Shown in pieces: positions 5,408-7,094 of a DNA stretch of 7,094 bases. The position numbers were made by a program, and so were the translations under genes. The notes beneath the pieces were generated by a model. The model was not told where the DNA came from, did not search any database, and saw only the letters and a program-made list of their open reading frames with translations. Position 1 is the stretch's first letter; each line of letters begins with the position of its first letter. This DNA comes from Thermoplasmata archaeon (GTDB taxonomy: Archaea > Thermoplasmatota > Thermoplasmata > Thermoplasmatales > Thermoplasmataceae), in NCBI GenBank assembly GCA_021811525.1, contig JAJZOK010000075.1, forward strand, positions 1 through 7,094. Direction: 5' to 3'.

Positions 5408-6157
5408 AATTTCCGTTCTTGTGTATGAGGAAAAATCAGACATGGACTTTATGCCTTCCATGTTGCTTCCAAGAGTGCTGTCCCGCTCCATGAGAATCAC
5501 ATTGAATCCTGCCTTTACGGCAGCTTTCACTTCTTCCAATGAGCTTGAAAAATAGAGGATTTCCTGCGGTTTCACGCCAAGTATGTTTGCAATACGGGAA
5601 TAACTTTCAGAATCCTCCTTTGTGCCCACAGAGGTGTCAAAAAATCCCCTTATTAGGGGCATAAGGTCTCCAAATTTTGTTGTGCTGAATATGAGTTGCT
5701 GCGAGAACACCCTTTCTGTGGAATAAGTGCATATCTTTAGCCCCTCCGACTTCCATCTGGCCAATGCATCAGGGAAATCGGCATATACTTCACCCATGAG
5801 TTTCCCGTTCCTGTAGCCTTCCTCCCACACAAAATCCTCCAGGTTTCTCAGAGGGGAAGCGTTGCTCTCCATGCCCAAGAGCCAGGAACAATACTCAACA
5901 ATACATTTCAGGTCTGACTCCAGATCATATGCATCCCATGCTGGAGGCATTTCTCCTGCCTTGATATCATCTGAATGCATTCTTTTCAGGTCAGCGAGGT
6001 TGCTCTTTATTTCCGGTATGGAACGGAACCTTTTGATGAAATCATAGAGGTGCCCACGTGCATAGTCTGGCAGGGTTTCCCTGAAAAAGGAATAGGGCGT
6101 GGTGGTTCCAACCAGGTCCAGAAGAATTACCTTAGTTCCCACGGGAAGATTTTCCAT
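5399..6157 (-). CDS. Enolase-phosphatase E1 (MtnC)-like HAD protein with altered catalytic motifs
   Basis: A homologue of the bifunctional acireductone synthase MtnC, which enolises and dephosphorylates 2,3-diketo-5-methylthiopentyl-1-phosphate in the methionine salvage pathway. At 252 aa the length and domain order are those of the family. Motif I is LLDLVGTTTP (12-21) with nucleophile D14, followed by the alpha-helical cap (about 25-120) ending in VWEEGYRNGKLMGEVYADF (110-128). Motif II is CTYSTERVFSQQLIF (143-157), then GDLMPLIRGFFDTSVGTK (163-180) with motif III lysine K180, and EILYFSSSLEEVKAA (199-213). Two hallmark residues are changed: the usual DxEGTT is D-L-V-G-T-T (Glu to Val16), and the Mg-binding aspartate of motif IV (usually FLSD) is Ser205. 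The usual SSGS of motif II is STER. D14 and K180 remain, so activity may be weak, altered or lost. It has its own likely promoter and no salvage gene nearby. Confidence 0.8.
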   Translation of the reverse strand: MENLPVGTKVILLDLVGTTTPYSFFRETLPDYARGHLYDFIKRFRSIPEIKSNLADLKRMHSDDIKAGEMPPAWDAYDLESDLKCIVEYCSWLLGMESNASPLRNLEDFVWEEGYRNGKLMGEVYADFPDALARWKSEGLKICTYSTERVFSQQLIFSTTKFGDLMPLIRGFFDTSVGTKEDSESYSRIANILGVKPQEILYFSSSLEEVKAAVKAGFNVILMERDSTLGSNMEGIKSMSDFSSYTRTEIGL

Positions 6158-6182
6158 CTGCAGGTTTCACCATGATGTCCTG

Positions 6183-6190
6183 TTTTATGA
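6183..6190 (-). promoter_or_regulatory. TATA-like box for the MtnC-like gene
   Basis: On the - strand TCATAAAA is centred about 29 nt before the ATG at 6157, with the AT-rich CCTATAATT just upstream. The spacing fits a leaderless transcript and no Shine-Dalgarno sequence is seen before the ATG. It lies downstream of the poly-U terminator of the SDR gene, so the two - strand genes are probably transcribed separately. Confidence 0.4.
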
Positions 6191-6228
6191 AATTATAGGA
6201 AATTGTTTGTGCATCCCCATCCATTGAA

Positions 6229-6258
6229 CAAAAATAAAGAAAAAAATAATAAAAAAAT
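6229..6258 (-). terminator. Poly-U terminator after the SDR gene
   Basis: On the - strand, beginning 24 nt after the SDR stop codon, lie four T-runs of 7, 6, 4 and 5 bases within 30 nt, interrupted by single A or short mixed triplets. No stem precedes them. Repeated U-tracts without a hairpin are the known form of intrinsic termination in archaea. It is the most T-rich stretch on that strand in the window. Confidence 0.7.
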
Positions 6259-6282
6259 GTTTGAGAAGAGCTTATGGCTACA

Positions 6283-7092
6283 TTACATCAGAAGCCTTCC
6301 GCCATCCACCACAACAAGGCTCCCTGTCATGTAATCAGAGGCACTGGAAGCCAGAAAGACTGCGACCTTTGCAATGTCATCAGGCGTGCCCATTCGGCCC
6401 ATGGGTATCTGCTTCTTGAAATCTTCAAGCATTCTCCTTATTTCCTCTGATGCTGGGTTCCCAGACCCGGACATCCCTGTGCCTTCGGTGGCAATGCCCC
6501 CCGGTGCGATTGCATTCACTGTTATTCCGGATTTGGCAACTTCGAGCGCGAAGTTCTTAGTGAACATGAGCACCCCGCCTTTTGATGCATCATATGCCGC
6601 CAGCCCTATAGACGAAGGATGTATGCTGTCTATTGAAGCTATGTTTACAATCTTCCCGTTGGTCTTCTGCTTTATCATCTGCTTTGCAGCAGCCTTGCTC
6701 GTGAATGCCAGGGCCCTGAGGTTCAGATGGTACACCTTGTCAAACTGTTCAGGTGACATATCAAGCATCGGCACTGTGGGATAAATGCCTGCATTGTTCA
6801 CCAGGATGTCTATGCCGCCAAAATCCTTGACCATCTCCGATAACATGAGATCTGGTGCCTCCACGTCCAGCAGGTCCACATCCATCACTGATACAGAGCG
6901 CCTGTTGCTTTCAGGCAGGCTGCTGATATATTTTTCAACAGGGCCGATTACCTTGTCTGCTACCAGGACCTTGGCCCCGGAATCAACGAATCTCTTTACT
7001 ATTCCCATGCCTATGCCCATTGCTCCACCCGTGACCAGGGCTCTTTTGCCCATAAGGGAGAATGGGTTTGTTGTTTCCACATGCACTTGCAT
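6283..7092 (-). CDS. Short-chain dehydrogenase/reductase (classical SDR)
   Basis: An NAD(P)-dependent oxidoreductase acting on an alcohol, sugar or 3-oxoacyl group; cytosolic, probably tetrameric as in its family. The classical SDR signature is complete. The glycine motif is TGGAMGIG (21-28), the cofactor-selecting acidic residue D46 (VLVADK) suggests NAD over NADP, and the NNAG motif is at 99-102. The catalytic tetrad is N124, S153 (NIASIDS), Y167 and K171 (YDASK), followed by the PGG turn (197-199) and the C-terminal VVVDGG (260-265). Serine and tyrosine are 14 residues apart, one more than in FabG. The substrate loop (about 201-230) is glycine/serine-rich and then helical. The 269 aa length is normal, and NPFSLMGKRALVTG is a typical N-terminal stretch, so M1 at 7092 is plausible, but it lies two bases from the window edge and an upstream start cannot be excluded. 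Glucose-1-dehydrogenase or 3-oxoacyl reductase labels would both be guesses. Confidence 0.9.
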   Translation of the reverse strand: MQVHVETTNPFSLMGKRALVTGGAMGIGMGIVKRFVDSGAKVLVADKVIGPVEKYISSLPESNRRSVSVMDVDLLDVEAPDLMLSEMVKDFGGIDILVNNAGIYPTVPMLDMSPEQFDKVYHLNLRALAFTSKAAAKQMIKQKTNGKIVNIASIDSIHPSSIGLAAYDASKGGVLMFTKNFALEVAKSGITVNAIAPGGIATEGTGMSGSGNPASEEIRRMLEDFKKQIPMGRMGTPDDIAKVAVFLASSASDYMTGSLVVVDGGRLLM

Positions 7093-7094
7093 TC

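Noticed and set aside
6374..6784. 136-codon open frame on the + strand inside the SDR gene
   Set aside because: It lies wholly opposite a gene with a complete SDR motif set, and its translation shows no recognisable domain. It is a shadow frame.
1..7094. tRNA, rRNA, CRISPR, insertion sequence, integrase or toxin-antitoxin genes
   Set aside because: Looked for in the gaps and on both strands; no cloverleaf-like arms, regularly spaced repeats, terminal inverted repeats or transposase motifs were seen.

Overview
The window looks like chromosomal DNA of a Thermoplasmata archaeon (Thermoplasmatales or a close relative). Supporting signs are a bacterio-opsin-activator-type (Bat, HTH_10) regulator, an archaeal SpoIIM-like membrane protein, several genes with a TATA-like box about 26-29 nt before the start codon (the leaderless arrangement), heavy use of AGG for arginine and ATA for isoleucine, and moderate GC that argues against haloarchaea. 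This placement is inferred from gene content and promoter style; no rRNA or other taxonomic marker is present.

Left part (1-2638, all + strand): a class III PLP-dependent aminotransferase whose true start may lie before the window, then a PPOX-type FMN-binding split-barrel protein, then a small SRPBCC/START-like protein with its own leaderless-type promoter. The gaps are about 100-120 nt, so these are probably separate transcripts.

Middle (2783-4445): a Bat-type regulator on the - strand diverges from a two-gene + strand operon encoding a small ferredoxin-like protein and a SAM-dependent methyltransferase. The 60 bp between the divergent starts hold one symmetric AT-rich TATA element that could serve both directions, beside an 18-bp near-perfect palindrome. 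The regulator probably controls itself and the operon from here. This is the most system-like part of the window.

Right part (4669-7092): a SpoIIM/DUF95-like membrane protein (+) with a leaderless-type promoter and an upstream 8-bp inverted repeat converges on an enolase-phosphatase E1 (MtnC) homologue (-) that has lost two hallmark acidic residues of the HAD active site. Last comes a classical SDR dehydrogenase (-), followed by a strong poly-U terminator. No methionine-salvage partner of MtnC is nearby.

I see no tRNA, rRNA, CRISPR, insertion sequence or integrase. No gap between genes exceeds about 225 nt.
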